This document shows, piece by piece, positions 22,396 to 23,761 of a stretch of 23,761 nt of DNA. Numbering within the stretch: position 1 is the stretch's first letter; the number at the start of each line of letters is the position of its first letter. Origin of the DNA: Ilumatobacteraceae bacterium (GTDB taxonomy: Bacteria; Actinomycetota; Acidimicrobiia; Acidimicrobiales; Ilumatobacteraceae); assembly GCA_021741795.1 (NCBI GenBank), contig JAIOXC010000005.1:1-23761 (forward strand), in the 5' to 3' direction. A model generated the notes under the pieces. The model saw nothing but the letters and a program-made list of their open reading frames with translations, made no database searches and was not told the origin of the DNA. The position numbers and the translations under genes were made by a program.

Positions 22396-23761
22396 ATGGC
22401 ACGTCGTCTCTATCTTTCCCTCATCGGCATTGTGGTGCTGGTGGGTTTGCTGTTGGCTGGCAATCTCTTTGCTGGCAATGTGCCAGCTCTCGGGCTCGAC
22501 TTGCAAGGTGGAGCATCGGTCACGTTGCAGCCAGAGGGTGACTTCACACCTAGCGCACTTGCTCAAGCGATCGACATTATTAGCCAGCGCGTCAACGCAC
22601 TGGGGGTTTCAGAACCTGAAATCACTCGCCAGGGTGACAACGTAGTTGTCAACTTGCCCGGAGTAAATGATCAACAAAAAGCACTCGACATCATTGGTCG
22701 ACAGGGGGAGTTGTTGTTGCGACCAGTGTTGCAAGCAGGCACTCTCAACACCGACACCTCTACAACTATTCCAGGTACAGATACGTCGGTAGTAGATACG
22801 TCGGTAGTAGATACGTCGGTAGTAGATACGTCGGTAGTAGATACGACCATCGCGGAAACAGAAGGTGGTCCTGGCAGCGTGCGCAGCAGGGGCGCAGCAA
22901 CAACAATTCCTGCAAGCACCGACACAACCGTGCCAGCATCGTCTGACTCAACTCTGCCAGCAGCAGCAGAATCAAACATTTCGATTTCCGAAGACACCAC
23001 CGACCCAAATGCCAATGCGGTGTTGCTCGGTCAAAACGGCGAGGCATATCTTGTTGGTCCGGCTGGGGCAACTGGCAAAGTGTTTACCAACAACGCACAG
23101 GCAGTTATCAACAATGGCAACTGGACGGTCACTGTTGAATTACGAAAAGGCGCAGAAGGCGAAAACCTGTGGAATGCATTGACGACAAAATGTTTCAATC
23201 GCGATGCAACATGCCCTACGGCACGCATTGCTATTGCATTGGACGGCACAGTGATTTCGGCGCCGACAGTGCAAGAAGCGGTGTTTACGGGTGGCAATGT
23301 GCAGATCAGTGGAGACTTCTCGCAATCTGAAGCTCGCGACCTCGCCAAGATTCTCGAGTTCGGTGCGGTTCCCGTCAAGTTCAAGGTTGCAACAGTGCAA
23401 ACCGTTTCTCCAACTCTTGGCAAAGACTCATTGCGTGCAGCAATCATCTCTGGTCTTATCGGTGTGCTCTTGGTAATGGCATTCTTCTTCGTGTATTACC
23501 GCATGCTGACCATCGTCGTGATCGGTGGACTTATGGTGTCTGGCGCGCTGATGTGGAGCATCATTGCATTTATCTCACGCTCAAATGGCCTTGCGCTCAC
23601 CCTTTCTGGAGTGGCCGGCATAATTGTTTCTATTGGCGTAACTGTCGACTCGTACGTCGTGTTCTTCGAACGCATCAAAGACGAACTCCATGCCGGCAAG
23701 TCGTTACGCAGTTCGGCGCAACGTAGTTTTTCGCTTGCATGGCGCACAATTTTGGCCGCAG
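22396..23761 (+). CDS. secD: Protein translocase subunit SecD, 3' end cut by window
   Basis: The visible 455 residues cover most of SecD, which with SecF uses the proton gradient to help pull proteins across the membrane. Present are the first helix (about 5-24), the motif LGLDLQGGASVTL (32-44), the periplasmic region with AIALDGTVISAPTV (279-292), then helices near 347-367, 371-395 and 400-425 with GVAGIIVSIGVTVDSYVVFFERIKDE (405-430), the proton-pathway motif. Residues about 120-205 are a Thr/Ser/Asp-rich insert in the periplasmic domain that holds a fivefold DTSVV-like repeat. The frame runs open to the window end; the remaining C-terminus and secF lie outside. Confidence 0.95.
   Translation, partial: MARRLYLSLIGIVVLVGLLLAGNLFAGNVPALGLDLQGGASVTLQPEGDFTPSALAQAIDIISQRVNALGVSEPEITRQGDNVVVNLPGVNDQQKALDIIGRQGELLLRPVLQAGTLNTDTSTTIPGTDTSVVDTSVVDTSVVDTSVVDTTIAETEGGPGSVRSRGAATTIPASTDTTVPASSDSTLPAAAESNISISEDTTDPNANAVLLGQNGEAYLVGPAGATGKVFTNNAQAVINNGNWTVTVELRKGAEGENLWNALTTKCFNRDATCPTARIAIALDGTVISAPTVQEAVFTGGNVQISGDFSQSEARDLAKILEFGAVPVKFKVATVQTVSPTLGKDSLRAAIISGLIGVLLVMAFFFVYYRMLTIVVIGGLMVSGALMWSIIAFISRSNGLALTLSGVAGIIVSIGVTVDSYVVFFERIKDELHAGKSLRSSAQRSFSLAWRTILAA
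22780..22845 (+). repeat. Tandem 15-bp repeat inside secD
   Basis: Four perfect copies of GATACGTCGGTAGTA (22780-22839) are followed by a partial copy GATACG. They are in frame and encode four Asp-Thr-Ser-Val-Val units plus Asp-Thr. Because the unit is a multiple of three, gain or loss of copies would keep the frame. Confidence 0.97.

Noticed and set aside
22780..22845. Repeat array considered as a CRISPR
   Set aside because: Units are 15 bp, directly adjacent without spacers, in frame and translated inside secD.

Overview
The window reads as chromosomal core DNA of an actinobacterium, most likely a mid-GC member of Acidimicrobiia (inference). The evidence is an InhA-type enoyl reductase, an F420:NADP oxidoreductase, a mycothiol-type cysteine ligase (MshC), a phosphatidylinositol-phosphate synthase with PatA-like and PimA-like enzymes, an Ap4A phosphorylase of the mycobacterial type, and many start codons placed where leaderless mRNAs would begin. 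GC looks close to one half by eye. Genes are tightly packed and no gap exceeds about 85 bases.

Left end (1-3443). A secreted S8 protease, cut by the window edge, follows inhA/fabI on the minus strand with no spacing. Divergently, npdG (F420/NADP hydride exchange) overlaps mshC by one base. Then comes the conserved run thrS, Ap4A phosphorylase, a small unknown membrane protein, pgsA and patA (3489-8150). Its order matches M. tuberculosis Rv2614c-Rv2611c, and pimA (11045-12217) would be the expected next gene.

That run is interrupted at 8147-10961 by an accessory block. It holds arsR, then divergently arsI/cadI, an aquaglyceroporin and arsC, all overlapping or nearly so, followed by a convergent F420-dependent luciferase-like oxidoreductase. 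No ArsB or Acr3 pump is visible, so arsenite made by ArsC would have to leave through the channel. A 22-bp perfect palindrome lies in the arsR/arsI gap.

Right part (11045-23761). pimA is followed by lemA-htpX-DUF3048 lipoprotein (envelope maintenance), pdxS and pdxT (PLP synthase), yebC and a peroxiredoxin, ruvC-ruvA-ruvB (Holliday junction processing), queA and tgt (queuosine), and yajC-secD (Sec export; secD is cut by the window end). This again follows the ancestral actinobacterial pdx-yebC-ruv-yajC-secD order.

Most notable: (1) a TAnnnT hexamer exactly 7-8 bases before the start codon of seven genes, pointing to widespread leaderless transcription; (2) the pump-less arsenic cassette placed inside the PIM lipid gene order; (3) nested palindromes over the pimA start; (4) a 15-bp in-frame tandem repeat in a low-complexity insert of SecD. 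No tRNA, rRNA, CRISPR array, insertion sequence or origin was seen.
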